A stretch of DNA of 64,000 bases. Source: an uncultured Campylobacter sp. Its GTDB lineage: Bacteria > Campylobacterota > Campylobacteria > Campylobacterales > Campylobacteraceae. Below are positions 16,757-24,963 of this stretch, piece after piece. Made by a program: the position numbers and the translations under genes. The notes beneath the pieces were generated by a model, which saw nothing but the letters and a program-made list of their open reading frames with translations, made no database searches and had not been told where the DNA came from. The DNA is taken from contig NZ_CALIIU010000012.1 in assembly GCF_938017775.1 (NCBI RefSeq), forward strand, positions 38,933 through 102,932, read 5' to 3'. The first letter of the stretch is position 1. Every line of letters starts with the position of its first letter.

Positions 16757-17338
16757 ATGAAGCACTTTTCACTCTCAAAGGCCATTTTTATGGCGGCGAG
16801 TCTGGCCCTGCTCGGGCTAACGGCTGCGAATGCGCAGGAGAAATTTTTCCCGGTTATCGTCATTCACGGCGGCACCAGCGGGCTTGATCTAACCAAAGAG
16901 GAATTTAAAATCCGTGAGGAGCCGATGAACCGGGCGCTTTTGGCAGGTCAAGCCGTGCTTGAACGGGGCGGCACCGCGATGGATGCCGTAACGGCGGCCA
17001 TTATGGTGCTTGAGGACGATCCGAATTTCAACGCGGGCAAGGGCGCGGTATTTACCGCCGACGGATTTAACGAGCTTGATGCCTCGATCATGGACGGCTC
17101 GACCAAAAAAGCGGGCGCGGTCGCGCTAGATAAAAACGGTAACCTAGCCGCGGCGACCAGCACAGGCGGCATGATCAACAAAATTACCGGCCGCATCGGC
17201 GCGTATCAAAAGGGTAGCGACAAAGAGCTAGACCTTGCTATCTCGAAAAAAGAATTTATAGATAACTTCCCAAAACAAGACGCCGAAGAGGGATTTAGCT
17301 TCGAGCAGACGCAAGAGCTGCTGGGCGGGATAAATTAG
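16757..17338 (+). pseudogene. Isoaspartyl peptidase/L-asparaginase-like protein lacking its catalytic segment
   Basis: 193 residues against about 310-340 for the family (Ntn hydrolases). A signal peptide (about 1-26) is followed by a good N-terminal match: VIVIHGGTSG, MDAVTAAIMVLEDDPNFNAGKG and FNELDASIMDG. Intact enzymes then have a long segment ending in the nucleophile threonine of GTVGAVA. Here MDGSTKKAGAVALDKNG jumps straight to the sequence after the nucleophile, as if the two GAVA stretches had recombined. After NKITGRIG the C terminus is unrelated to the family. It keeps a start, signal peptide and ribosome-binding site but should lack peptidase activity; a remnant with some other role cannot be excluded. 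Confidence 0.75.
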
Positions 17339-17363
17339 CCTCAAATTTACAAAAAGGGCAAAA

Positions 17364-18479
17364 ATGAAAAAAATTTTAGTGGTACTTCTCTTAGGCTTGC
17401 TCGGTCTTGAAGCTAAGATAATTGGGCAGGGTGAACTAGCGGACTACGGGCTGGTTTTTGCGGATGGCAATGCCGTGGATAAAGACGGCAACATAAAAGC
17501 TGTAGGTAAAAATTTTATGGTCACGGGAACCTTTTCTGACGGTCTTTGCGTGGTTTTTATAGGCGGACAGGCCTTTTTTATGGACGAAAACGGCAGATTT
17601 GCCTTACGTTTGGCGCCCGGTATGGACTTTAAAACTAGTTTTACCGAGGGGTTAGCGGGCATTGTCAAAAACGGTAAATTCGGCCTCATAGATAAAACAG
17701 GTAAGGTCGTAGTAGAACCCAAATTTGACGATATGGGTATAGCCTTTAAAGATGGCGCGATACTCGTGGGCGAGATGAAATGCGGCAGGATGAAATACGG
17801 TTACGTGGATAAAAGCGGCAGAACAATCATTCCTCTGCGCTACGACGAGGCAAGGTCGTTTTCCGATGGACTAGCCTCGGTGCGCATCGGCGATAAATGG
17901 AGCGTGATAGACAAAAGTGGCGCTATCGTTTCAAAGCTAAATTTCAACTACCCATTAAAGTTTACAGAAGGCTTAGCATCCGTCAAATTTAACGGACTTT
18001 ATGGCTTTGTGGACAAGGACGCAAGCGTCGTTATAGAGCCTAAATTTGAATTAGCATCGCTCTTTAGCGAAGGGCTAGCGGCCGTAAAATCGGGCGGCAA
18101 ATGGGGCTTTATAGACAAAAGCGGAAATTTCGCGATAGAGCCGCGTTTTGACGAAGTAAATAAATTTAAAGAAAAACGTGCCGTGGTAAGGGTCGGCGAG
18201 CTGTGGGGTATCATAGATAAAAGCGGTAAATTTATCCTTGAGCCGCAAAAATTCGACTATATATTTGGCGAGTTTTACGGCGGAATGTTAAATTTCAGGG
18301 TAAATAGAAAAAGCGGTTGCCTAGACATAGACGGCAAGGTCGCCATAGAACCAAAATTCGATAGCATATTTGTTTTTGAGGGCAACGCGACGGCCGCTAG
18401 TGTAGACTACAAAAGCGTGTTTATCGATAAAAAGGGCCGAATTTTGCCTATTTCTTACTACTTTGAGATAGAAGATTGA
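17364..18479 (+). CDS. Secreted WG-repeat protein
   Basis: A 371-residue protein with a signal peptide (about 1-18) and about eight WG/KWG repeats, recognisable as GLIDKTGKVVVEPKFD, YGYVDKSGRTIIP, WSVIDKSGAIV, YGFVDKDASVVIEPKF, WGFIDKSGNFAIEPRFD and WGIIDKSGKFILEP. Each unit is about 35-45 residues and probably forms a small beta structure. WG-repeat proteins are common in oral and gut bacteria and are presumed to bind partners in the periplasm or at the surface. The gene follows the broken peptidase gene by 25 bases. Confidence 0.88.
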   Translation: MKKILVVLLLGLLGLEAKIIGQGELADYGLVFADGNAVDKDGNIKAVGKNFMVTGTFSDGLCVVFIGGQAFFMDENGRFALRLAPGMDFKTSFTEGLAGIVKNGKFGLIDKTGKVVVEPKFDDMGIAFKDGAILVGEMKCGRMKYGYVDKSGRTIIPLRYDEARSFSDGLASVRIGDKWSVIDKSGAIVSKLNFNYPLKFTEGLASVKFNGLYGFVDKDASVVIEPKFELASLFSEGLAAVKSGGKWGFIDKSGNFAIEPRFDEVNKFKEKRAVVRVGELWGIIDKSGKFILEPQKFDYIFGEFYGGMLNFRVNRKSGCLDIDGKVAIEPKFDSIFVFEGNATAASVDYKSVFIDKKGRILPISYYFEIED

Positions 18480-18794
18480 GGTAAATTTGCGACGGTTTTG
18501 GCAAACGCTTTGCTTTTTTTTTAAACTAACGAGCTACATTCAGTCGCTAAATTTCTCGGCTTTATGTCACATAAAGCCCAATAGACCTATTTTGCCAAAA
18601 AATAACGTAAATTTAATTTTTACAATACGAGTTAAATTTAAAAATTTACATACTAAATTTTATCGCAGGCAATAAAACTTCGGTTGTCTTAATTTACTTT
18701 CATTCGTATTTAACTTTTGCCTAAAATTTTGCACACGATAGAAAAATATACGAATTTCAGGTAGAATATCGCCACATAAAATCAAGGCGGTAAA
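18480..18794. other. Intergenic region with a palindrome and a promoter
   Basis: A stem with 9-bp arms (GGCTTTATG and CATAAAGCC) around TCA lies at 18558-18578 and may end transcription of the WG-repeat gene, although no long T run follows. A TAGAAT at 18762-18767 is a candidate -10 box for the kinase-ligase gene, 28 bases before its ATG. No gene is seen. Confidence 0.55.
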
Positions 18795-20288
18795 ATGAGA
18801 AAATTTATAGTCGTTCGCGGACACGCGGGCTCGGGTAAAACGACTTTCGCAAAAGAGAAAATTAAAGAATTTAAAAACGAATATCCGCAGGCGCAAATTT
18901 ATCATCTGGAAAACGATATATTTCTAACCGATGAGGCAGGAGTTTATACTTGGTCGCCGAAGCTTTTGGAGGACGCGAAGCGCAAGGTCGCCCGCGAGAT
19001 AAAGCAGGCGTATAAATTTGCCCTGGAAAACAAGACCAAAGACGTTCTTGTCGTGCTTAGCAACGTGAGCGCGCGCACCAAAGAGCTGCTAAGCCTAAAA
19101 GAGCAAGCCGTCCAAAATGGATTTATTTTCGAGTGCTTTAGAATGCAAAATTTCTTCGCCTCCGAGCACGGCGTCGATGAAGATACCGTGATAGCGATGT
19201 TTATCAAGGTCGCAAACAACAAAATAGAAGGCGAAATTTTGATCCCGCCCGTCAATCCTATGAGCGAAAGCGTAGCGCAAAAGATTAAAGACGCGGCGGC
19301 TCTAAACAGGCGCGATCTACCCTTTGATGCGGCGCAAAATACCTACGTAACGAAAAAATATATCGCCGCCACGCAGGATAAAAGGCTCTGGAGTGCGCGT
19401 CAAAGCGAGCTTTATCCCGAGCTTCGCACCTATAAATACTCAAAACGCGTCTTTTTCAAAGCCGATTGGGATAAGGCGCTGCTTGAGATGCGCGGGCTTA
19501 TAATGGACGATGATCTAAATATCATCGTGCGTCCGTTTAAAAAGGTCTATAACTACTCGGAATTTACCTCGCGCAAAAGCCTTTATCCTATCGATATCAC
19601 AGACGATACGCCCGTGCTTGCCGTGCGAAAGGTAAACGGCTTTTTGGGGTGTTGCACCTACGTAGATACCCACGAAAGCGGCGCGAGCTTTAACCGCCGC
19701 ATCATCTACTCTACGACGGGATCGACCGATAGTAGATTTGCACAGATGGCGCGCGAGCACTGCTGCAAATTTGAAGAGATTTTCAAACGCTATCCAAATA
19801 AAACTTTTTTATTTGAGATCACCGACGAGAGCGATCCGCACATCGTAGAAGAGGAGCTAGGCGAGACTTTTATCGGACTTATCGACGTTAAAACCGGCGC
19901 GCAAGCAAGCGAATTTGAGCTGGATAAGATCGCTGCAAGCACTAACGGAGTACTAAAAAGACCTTTTTATAAAGAGGGCGAGCAGTATCTAAAAACGAGC
20001 TTTGCGGAGCTAAAAAATATAGTCAAAGAGGCGAAATTCGAGGGCTTTATGGTGTATATCCCAAGCCAAAATGATTTTTGCTTTAAGATGAAAACGCCTT
20101 ATTATCTCGTGAATAAATTTTTCGCTCGCAGTAAAAACGAGGCGCTTTCCGGCAAACTGGATAAAACCAAGCTCGATGAGGAATTTCACCCATTGGTCGA
20201 TCACATCAAAGCAAACGAGCGGGAATTTAGATCCCTTGACGAGCAGGGCAAGCTAGGCTTTATAAAAGAATTTTTAGAAAAAATTTAA
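18795..20288 (+). CDS. Polynucleotide kinase - Rnl1-like RNA ligase fusion
   Basis: A 497-residue two-domain protein. Residues 1-150 form a P-loop kinase domain with Walker A GHAGSGKT (9-16), END (39-41) and GVYTWSP (49-55), like the AAA_33/N4BP2-type polynucleotide kinases. Residues about 195-450 form a nucleotidyltransferase like T4 RNA ligase 1: RG at 233-234, VRPFKKVYNY (245-254) before motif I, motif I K279-V-N-G with Lys279 as the expected AMP-accepting lysine, motif III FLFEITDESD (338-347), motif IV EGFMVYIP (416-423) and motif V FKMKTPYYL (430-438). KxNG in motif I also occurs in fungal tRNA ligase Trl1. The predicted role is RNA repair: 5' phosphorylation, then sealing. The phosphoesterase gene follows 79 bases later. 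Confidence 0.85.
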   Translation: MRKFIVVRGHAGSGKTTFAKEKIKEFKNEYPQAQIYHLENDIFLTDEAGVYTWSPKLLEDAKRKVAREIKQAYKFALENKTKDVLVVLSNVSARTKELLSLKEQAVQNGFIFECFRMQNFFASEHGVDEDTVIAMFIKVANNKIEGEILIPPVNPMSESVAQKIKDAAALNRRDLPFDAAQNTYVTKKYIAATQDKRLWSARQSELYPELRTYKYSKRVFFKADWDKALLEMRGLIMDDDLNIIVRPFKKVYNYSEFTSRKSLYPIDITDDTPVLAVRKVNGFLGCCTYVDTHESGASFNRRIIYSTTGSTDSRFAQMAREHCCKFEEIFKRYPNKTFLFEITDESDPHIVEEELGETFIGLIDVKTGAQASEFELDKIAASTNGVLKRPFYKEGEQYLKTSFAELKNIVKEAKFEGFMVYIPSQNDFCFKMKTPYYLVNKFFARSKNEALSGKLDKTKLDEEFHPLVDHIKANEREFRSLDEQGKLGFIKEFLEKI

Positions 20289-20367
20289 CGATTAGCGCGA
20301 ATATTTGACGCCGCGCAAATTTACGTAAAGCTTAAATTTGATGCAGCGATTAAAGCTTAAAGGAAAA

Positions 20368-20967
20368 ATGATGATATTTTTTACCTCAGATTTGCATTTT
20401 TATCACGGCAATATTATGAAATACTGCCCTAAATTTAGGGCTTTTAACGACGTAAGCGAGATGAATGAAAAGCTAATAGAGCTCTGGAACGCTGTAGTGG
20501 GGCCCGAGGATACGGTTTATGATCTGGGCGATTTTGCATTTTGTAATAAATTAAAGGATCTAAAAAGCGTCGCGCGTAGGCTAAACGGCTTGCATGTGTT
20601 GATTTTAGGCAACCACGATACGCTCATCAGCCAAAACAAAGAAGCGCTGCTACGCGAGCTAAAAGAGGACGGAAATCCTATCTTTAGCGATATCCTGCAC
20701 TACAAGGAGCTAAATTTTGACGGCGGCGCGGGCGCGATGAAGGACGGCAAGGCGGGTATGAGCATCTGTATGTTTCACTATCCCGTGGAGGAGCACAACC
20801 ACGCCTCGAGAGGTTCTTTTATGCTTCACGGACACTTGCACGACCGCGCTTCCAGCCTAAAGGGGCGCATACTAAACGTAGGCTTTGACTCGCATGGCAA
20901 AATTTTAAGCTTAGACGAGATCGTGCAAATTTTAGGGCAAAGGCAAATCGCGGCAAGATATTCGTGA
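20368..20967 (+). CDS. Calcineurin-like metallophosphoesterase linked to the RNA ligase
   Basis: A 199-residue phosphoesterase from the first of two adjacent ATG codons after AAAGGA (the second, at 20371, is equally possible). All five metal-site motifs are present: DLH (8-10), GDF (54-56) with Asp52, GNHD (81-84), His137 in FHYP, and GHLH (155-158). It belongs to the small family with FTSDLHFYHGN and DTVYDLGDF, common in phages and bacteria. Next to a kinase-ligase it could remove 2',3'-cyclic or 3' phosphates from RNA ends before sealing, as the phosphoesterase module of Pnkp does. That substrate is inferred. The frame stays open for 75 codons past the TGA. Confidence 0.88.
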   Translation: MMIFFTSDLHFYHGNIMKYCPKFRAFNDVSEMNEKLIELWNAVVGPEDTVYDLGDFAFCNKLKDLKSVARRLNGLHVLILGNHDTLISQNKEALLRELKEDGNPIFSDILHYKELNFDGGAGAMKDGKAGMSICMFHYPVEEHNHASRGSFMLHGHLHDRASSLKGRILNVGFDSHGKILSLDEIVQILGQRQIAARYS

Positions 20968-21195
20968 TCCTGGCTAAACACGGACAGCCACAGCATTGAT
21001 TTAAGCGTAGCCTACTGCAACATCTTGCAAAAGCACCCGCATAATACGGGAATAGGCAAAGGGCTCGGCGGCATCTTTATCGATAAGCACGCACACACAG
21101 GCTTTGCGTGGACGAAAGATAAGCTCGGCATGTATCACGGCGAAGCAAGGCTCGGAGCCAAGCCGATCGTTTATTGGCCGCTAGGGGAGAAATGA
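20968..21195 (+). pseudogene. In-frame coding remnant after the phosphoesterase stop
   Basis: Directly after the TGA of the phosphoesterase, the same frame is open for 75 codons and ends at TGA 21193-21195. The translation looks like real protein, with segments such as NILQKHPHNTGIGKGLGG, IFIDKHAHTGFAWTKDKLG and ARLGAKPIVYWPLGEK. It has no good start codon; the first internal TTG is at 21025. I do not recognise the family. It may be the rest of a longer ancestral protein cut by a stop mutation, or a fragment of a lost downstream gene. An ATG overlapping its stop begins a 20-codon frame of no clear value. Confidence 0.5.
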
Positions 21196-21920
21196 TAAAA
21201 TTTAAGCAGGCGGCGGATAGCGCGGAGGTCGTAAGAGCGCCCAGCGAGAGATGATCAAATTTAGCCTCTTTTGTCTCGTTTGCTCTTTGACCCCGCGTAA
21301 ATTTTAAAATTTGCCGCGCGTTTTAAAAAGGATCGGCGTGCGTTTTAAAGGGCGGCTATGCGCTTAAAATAGCTGCGTCGTCCGTTTTAGATAAGCTCTA
21401 CTCTGCTTCGGCAGGGCAGAGCTTATCTAAATTTTAAAATTTACCCGCGTGTAGTCCGCGCCAACTCGCCGAGCGGCAAGAATGGGAAGCGGGATAGCTT
21501 CCGTTCGAGTATCAAAACCCAAAATGCGTGCCTTTTGTGCGGGCTATGAATACGGCATGTATGAGATAGCAGGGCAAGGGCGAACTTAACGCGCGCCGCG
21601 AAATTTTCACGAAATTTTGCCGATTGTCGCGCACGATTTTATCTAAGCTACTGCAAATTTTATCCCTAGCCGCCGCAATCTTGCCTGAGTTCATATGGAG
21701 TTTCAGGAAATTTTGTAGAATTTTACGCTTTGTATTCTGCAAGCCGGCGGGCGAAATTTTGCGGACGCGACCGAATTGCATGCACAAATTCCGCCGTCAA
21801 ATTATACTCTGGCGCAAATTTTTACGAACTGAATCGCTAGCTAAATTTAAACCCACGCGGTTAAGCCTAGCAAGCCCGCCTGCTAAAATTTCGTTCGCGC
21901 AGAATTTCATTTGGGTAAAG
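21196..21920. other. Intergenic region with a strong hairpin
   Basis: No gene is supported between the coding remnant and the convergent histidine kinase gene. The region holds the hairpin at 21386-21431. An antisense open frame that continues into the kinase gene (21624-22076) has no support. Confidence 0.55.
21386..21431. terminator. Strong hairpin with 21-bp stem and TTCG loop
   Basis: The arms 21386-21406 and 21411-21431 pair over 21 positions with one A-C mismatch and one G-T wobble, closed by the stable tetraloop TTCG at 21407-21410. AT-rich sequence follows on both sides (TTTT before the outer stem, AAATTTT after it), so it could terminate transcription from the RNA-repair genes and from the convergent kinase gene. 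The length is well beyond a usual terminator. Confidence 0.6.
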
Positions 21921-23027
21921 TTAAAATTCCAGCCGAAACTCCGTCTCTCCAGGCTCGCTTCTGCACGAAATTTTAAGCCCGAGCTCGTCGCAGTATTTTT
22001 TCACTATAAAAAGCCCGATGCCAAAGCCGCCGTTACGTTCGTCAAAGCGGGTGTAAAGCTCAAAAATATGCGGTAGATTTTGCTGCGCGATGCCTGCGCC
22101 GCTGTTTTTGATGCGAAGCGAACGCTCGCGCAGACTCACCTCGACGCAGCCGAGCTCGTCGCAATATTTTATCGCGTTGCCAAGCAGATTATCGATGATT
22201 TTTCGTAGCTTAAACTCATCTGCGCAAAAGGCTACCGGGCGCAGATTGGCGCTTAAGCTTATTCGCTTCTGCTCCGCAGCGATGCCGAAATACCTGATAC
22301 GGCTTTGCACCAGCTCGCCTAAATTTACCTCTCGCCCGCTGCCGCTTTTGTTTAAGCTTAGCGCGGTTAGGTCTTCAAACAGCGCGTTTATCGTATTTGC
22401 GCCCGTCTTGATATTGCCCAGATATTTTTTCGGTTCGGTTTCAAAAAGCTCGATACTCATCAAAATCACGCTAAGCGGGGTTTTTATCTCGTGCGTCGTG
22501 TCTCGGATGAAGCCGTCAAGAAACTCGATCTTTTCGTAAAGCGGGCGTAGCGAAAGGCGGATGATAAAATACGCGATCAGCAAAATAAGCGCCAAAACAA
22601 GCGCGCTCGCGGCTAAAATTTTAAGCTTCAGCGCCGCTAGCTTGCCCTCAAGCGCCTCCGTTTTGATCGCTATGTAATACTCCGTGCCGTCCTTGCCGGT
22701 GAGATTAAACTGCTCAATCCTGCTAGTCCCCTCCATATACACGCGCGGTGCGTCATCCTTCGGCTCAAAATCCCGCGCGATCTCATCGCTGCTATTCAGA
22801 TCCACCGCGTATGCCTGCATGGCGTCAAAATCGCTCTCGTTTAATCGCCCGCCGCGCGCGAGCTTGGCCTCTAAGCCGTGTTTAAAATCCCTGATCGCAA
22901 AGGCATCGCGATCCGTGATAAAAAACTTCTCCCGCTCGTAAAATATGCTGCTTACCAGCGCTAAAAACAGGACGCTAGTAAGAGTGTAGAGTAAAAAAAT
23001 CGGTAAAATTTGACGCATTTTGGACAC
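21921..23027 (-). CDS. Two-component sensor histidine kinase
   Basis: A 368-residue membrane kinase. Helices at about 8-30 and 138-162 frame a periplasmic sensor region of about 105 residues with no known domain. The phosphoacceptor is His179 in DTTHEIKTPLSVILMS. The ATPase domain shows the N box DNLLGNAIKY, the G1 box NSGAGI and the G2 box GGFGIGLFIVKKY. It pairs with the response regulator 9 bases upstream on the same strand. The signal is unknown; the nearby metal-binding-type DUF1104 protein suggests envelope or metal stress. Confidence 0.92.
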   Translation of the reverse strand: MSKMRQILPIFLLYTLTSVLFLALVSSIFYEREKFFITDRDAFAIRDFKHGLEAKLARGGRLNESDFDAMQAYAVDLNSSDEIARDFEPKDDAPRVYMEGTSRIEQFNLTGKDGTEYYIAIKTEALEGKLAALKLKILAASALVLALILLIAYFIIRLSLRPLYEKIEFLDGFIRDTTHEIKTPLSVILMSIELFETEPKKYLGNIKTGANTINALFEDLTALSLNKSGSGREVNLGELVQSRIRYFGIAAEQKRISLSANLRPVAFCADEFKLRKIIDNLLGNAIKYCDELGCVEVSLRERSLRIKNSGAGIAQQNLPHIFELYTRFDERNGGFGIGLFIVKKYCDELGLKISCRSEPGETEFRLEF

Positions 23028-23036
23028 GGCGCGCTC

Positions 23037-23699
23037 CTAAATATATTTGTAGCCGAGTTTGGAAGCGTTTATGATGCGATCTTTGCCTAAAATTTTTCGC
23101 AGCCCGGCGATATAAACGCGCAGGCTAAGCTCGCTCGGGCTTTCGTCGTAGTCCCACAGCGCGGCGAAAATTTCATCTTTGCTAAGGAGCTTATCGCGGT
23201 TTTTTAGAAGCAGCGCAAGAAGCCTCGCCTGCTTTTGCGGCATCGGCACGAGCCTGTCTGCATGATATAGCGCGCACTGAGCCATATCGAAGCTAAAGCT
23301 TCCGCCGATATTTTCGCGTCTGGCGGCGTTGTGGACAAAGGTGCGCTTTAGTAGATTATCCGCGCGCAGAGCCAGCTCTTTTAGCTCGAAGGGCTTTTTG
23401 AGGTAGTCGTCGCAGCCGCTTCTAAAGCCGCTTTCGACGTCTTGCAGAGTATTTAGCGATGTCGTGAAAATACACGGTGCGGCGCGCCCGGCCTCGCGCA
23501 GCTCGCGAAGTAGCGCAAAGCCGCTGCCGCCGATGATTTTGACGTCGAAGATCCACAGATCGAAGCTCTTTTCGTACGCTAAAGAGAGCGCCTCGTCATA
23601 GCTTTTGCTACCGCTTACCTCGTGCCCCGCGCCGCGCATATAGGTGCACATCATGTCTAGCAGCATCCCCTCGTCCTCGACGATCAAAACTCTTGCCAT
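23037..23699 (-). CDS. OmpR-family response regulator
   Basis: A 220-residue regulator. The receiver domain (1-115) has acidic residues EDE at 8-10, the phosphorylated Asp52 in WIFDVKIIGGSG, the conserved Ser/Thr in TTSLN and the lysine of LKKPF. The C-terminal winged helix (about 125-220) ends with LSLRVYIAGLRKIL and INASKLGYKYI, typical of OmpR/PhoB DNA-binding domains. It is cognate to the kinase directly downstream. It probably controls the DUF1104 gene 340 bases upstream on the same strand, which is inferred from position. Confidence 0.93.
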   Translation of the reverse strand: MARVLIVEDEGMLLDMMCTYMRGAGHEVSGSKSYDEALSLAYEKSFDLWIFDVKIIGGSGFALLRELREAGRAAPCIFTTSLNTLQDVESGFRSGCDDYLKKPFELKELALRADNLLKRTFVHNAARRENIGGSFSFDMAQCALYHADRLVPMPQKQARLLALLLKNRDKLLSKDEIFAALWDYDESPSELSLRVYIAGLRKILGKDRIINASKLGYKYI

Positions 23700-24038
23700 A
23701 GTTCATTTCCTTGCGTAGAATTTTTGAAATTATACCCTGTGAAATTCCGCGTAAAATTTAATTGCAAAATTTCGCGGCAAAATTTTATCGCAGCGAAACA
23801 GCGCGTCTTAGCTCAAAAGTATGCTTACTAAATTTAGGTTTGTAAGATTGCTCGCCTAGTATTATTGTTCGTGCGGCACGCCGAGCAGCGCAAGAAACTA
23901 AAATTTCACGATATAAAATTTTCACACCGCATAAATTTCAAGCTAAAATTCCGCGTTCAAATTCTCGCGCCATGTTTCGATAAAACGAAATTCCGCGCAA
24001 GTGCTGCGTGGAACTACGTAGCTTGCGCGCAGGCGGCA
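23700..24038. other. Intergenic region rich in AAATTT words
   Basis: 339 bases between the DUF1104 gene and the response regulator gene, with no gene seen. AAATTT, GAAATTCC and AAAATTTTA words recur at short intervals. A minus-strand promoter for the regulator may lie here but no clear box stands out. Confidence 0.5.
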
Positions 24039-24569
24039 CTACTGCGCCATAGGGCACGGAGCGGCGCCAGCATTTTGATTGCACGGCATCTCGCCTCTTG
24101 GCGGCATTGCCGGACCCGCGCCGCCGCCCATTCCTTTATGCGGCATATGACCGCACTCTCCTGGAGCCGCCTGCGATCTGTGCGGACCAAACCCGTGAGC
24201 GGGCCTTTTAAATTTGCCGAAATTACCGCGATCCTTAAGCTCAATATCCAGCCTATCTGCCTGCTCTACGCTTAGCTTGCCCGCCTGAGCGTTATAGTTT
24301 TGTCTAAACTCATCTAGGAATTTCTCGCGATCCTCGACGCTCATAGCGTCCAGTTTCTTTTTAAGCTCCGTTTTAAATCCGAGCTTGAGATCCCTTGCCT
24401 GCGCTCTTAGCTCGCCCGCGCGCTTATCGATCTCAAATGCCGCTTCGCTTAAGCTCTTGGCGTCGGCGCCCGCGACTGCGGCATTGATCTGCTCGGGGGT
24501 GCTTGAGCTAAAATCTGCGGCGAACAGCATGCCAGCGACTAAAACGCTTGCTAAAACAATCTTTTTCAT
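24039..24569 (-). CDS. DUF1104 periplasmic protein with Met/His/Cys-rich tail
   Basis: A 176-residue protein with a signal peptide (about 1-18), a helical domain (about 20-115) matching DUF1104, a family found mainly in Campylobacter and relatives, and a C-terminal tail (about 120-176) rich in His, Met, Gly, Pro and Cys. The tail contains GECGHMPHKGMGG and a final region with two more cysteines. The helical part resembles Spy/CpxP-type stress chaperones in character. A metal-related (copper or zinc) role is plausible from composition only. A TACAAT box (minus strand, at 24597-24602) and GGAGAG precede the start. The two-component genes follow. Confidence 0.8.
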   Translation of the reverse strand: MKKIVLASVLVAGMLFAADFSSSTPEQINAAVAGADAKSLSEAAFEIDKRAGELRAQARDLKLGFKTELKKKLDAMSVEDREKFLDEFRQNYNAQAGKLSVEQADRLDIELKDRGNFGKFKRPAHGFGPHRSQAAPGECGHMPHKGMGGGAGPAMPPRGEMPCNQNAGAAPCPMAQ

Positions 24570-24963
24570 TCTCTCTCCTTTGTGAAAGTTAGCGTGATTG
24601 TAGGAAAAAGTCGTGAAGAAAAAGTTAAGTAAAGCCGCACCGTCAAAATAACTCGGCGTCGTAAATTTAAAGCTTTGATTTAAATTTAGAAAATTTTACG
24701 CTGTAGCTACAGCAAAACAAAGCAGAAGCACAATGCGCGCAAACGGAGTTAAAATTTTAAAATTTAAGTGGGAGGGGGCGCAGCGCGTAAATTTAGCATA
24801 AATTCGCACTGCATAGATTGCATTAAAAGCCCGCCATTCGTAAATTTAACGGCAAAGCGGGCGTATCTCGGCGCTGCAGACGGCGAAATTTCATCGCGTA
24901 AATTTAACCGCAGGGCTGCTAAATTTAGAGATTGCGGATGATTAATTTCATCCGCAACGAAGC
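24570..24963. other. Intergenic region between sodC and the DUF1104 gene
   Basis: It holds the promoter-like TACAAT of the DUF1104 gene (minus strand) near one end and the sodC terminator hairpin at the other. The 24640-24910 part has several AAATTT words and no gene. Confidence 0.5.
24932..24957 (-). terminator. Hairpin terminator after sodC
   Basis: A perfect 10-bp stem (TTGCGGATGA at 24932-24941 with TCATCCGCAA at 24948-24957) and a 6-base AT loop lie 6 bases past the sodC stop. The sequence beyond it on the minus strand is AT-rich but not a pure T run. Confidence 0.7.

Noticed and set aside
18487..18675. 62-codon frame after the WG-repeat gene
   Set aside because: It runs through the palindrome at 18558-18578, has no plausible start signal and shows no protein-like pattern.
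20965..20967. TGA as a selenocysteine or readthrough codon
   Set aside because: The phosphoesterase domain is complete before it, and no SECIS-like hairpin was recognised directly after it; a nonsense mutation or gene remnant is simpler.
21460..21530. tRNA-like piece with GTTCGAGTATC
   Set aside because: No acceptor stem, anticodon arm or closing pairs could be drawn around the T-loop-like string.
21624..22076. 150-codon plus-strand frame opposite the histidine kinase
   Set aside because: It is largely antisense to conserved kinase motifs and has no family match.
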